Assembly (NCBI GenBank): GCA_018713405.1
Contig: DVOR01000157.1
Span: 1-6,705 of the forward strand
Direction: 5' to 3'
DNA from: Candidatus Spyradenecus faecavium
GTDB lineage: Bacteria > Verrucomicrobiota > Kiritimatiellia > RFP12 > DVOR01
Length of the DNA stretch: 6,705 bases
In this document: positions 6,602 through 6,705 of the stretch, piece after piece
Position numbering within the stretch: position 1 is the first letter of the stretch
How the letters are laid out: every line of letters starts with the position of its first letter
Made by a program: the position numbers and the translations under genes
The notes under the pieces: model-generated
The model's database searches: none
Told to the model about the DNA's origin: nothing
Seen by the model: the letters and a program-made list of their open reading frames with translations, nothing else

Positions 6602-6705
6602 ATGGGCATGACGTTGGATGAGGTGTTGGCGCGCTTCCGCGAGGAGGCGCAGGGGAACCTTGCGGTCATGGGGTCCCGCTTCGAGGGTTTGGTCCACAAC
6701 CTCCT
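6602..6705 (+). CDS. N-terminal fragment of an unidentified gene, possibly a COG4889/type ISP-like helicase-restriction protein
   Basis: The first 34 complete codons are present; the gene runs off the window. The start at 6602 has AAGGAG at ideal spacing and an upstream extended -10; a second in-frame ATG at 6608 is possible. The visible protein is a helical, soluble segment: LDEVLARFREEAQGNL (5-20), then GSRFEGLVHNL (24-34). From memory this resembles the start of large predicted helicases with an Mrr-like N-terminal domain (consensus roughly L-x-x-x-L-x-x-F-R, then G-x-x-F-E-x-L), found in phage-defence and restriction loci. The fragment contains no catalytic motif, so function is a weak inference. 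That it is a real coding start is well supported by the expression signals. Confidence 0.7.
   Translation, partial: MGMTLDEVLARFREEAQGNLAVMGSRFEGLVHNL

Overview
This is a GC-rich bacterial chromosomal segment with compact, C/G-ending-codon genes and one unusually repeat-rich intergenic stretch. No gene fixes the taxon. An E. coli-type NADP isocitrate dehydrogenase, a Rex regulator, a short-form UvrC and long GC-rich intergenic repeats would fit an uncultured lineage of the PVC group (Lentisphaerota/Kiritimatiellota/Verrucomicrobiota-like) or a neighbour. That is inference from general recollection, not from a search.

Positions 1-4155, minus strand: one compact operon transcribed leftward from an extended -10 promoter at 4147-4155. 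Its order is icd (isocitrate dehydrogenase), rmuC (DNA recombination-limiting protein), an rlmL-like THUMP/SAM RNA methyltransferase, and rex (NADH/NAD+ redox-sensing repressor, cut by the window start). All three junctions overlap: icd/rmuC and rlmL/rex share a TGATG stop/start, and rmuC/rlmL overlap by 8 bases. The genes are therefore probably translationally coupled. The operon joins a central TCA-cycle dehydrogenase and a redox sensor with two nucleic-acid proteins.

Positions 4116-4365: divergent intergenic region with the icd promoter, repeat copy A (about 4205-4286) and a uvrC promoter whose -10 lies so close to the start codon that the mRNA may be leaderless.

Positions 4366-5841, plus strand: uvrC, the incision subunit of nucleotide excision repair. 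At 491 residues it lacks the segment normally found between the UVR motif and the RNase H-like nuclease domain, but it keeps both sets of catalytic residues.

Positions 5842-6601: about 760 bases with no credible protein gene. They hold a compact minus-strand transcription unit (promoter at 5951-5980, strong intrinsic terminator ending near 5872) that would make an approximately 72-nt small RNA with a CU-rich, anti-Shine-Dalgarno-like segment. After it come four 22-bp tandem palindromes, a cluster of perfect hairpins, short direct repeats, and repeat copy B, an inverted copy of A with a 30-bp identical core. Copy B is followed by a promoter nearly identical to the icd promoter. The repeat-then-promoter arrangement upstream of icd is thus duplicated upstream of the last gene.

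Positions 6602-6705, plus strand: the first 34 codons of a new gene with a good promoter and ribosome binding site. The N-terminus weakly resembles large predicted helicase/restriction proteins (COG4889, type ISP-like), but the fragment is too short to be sure.
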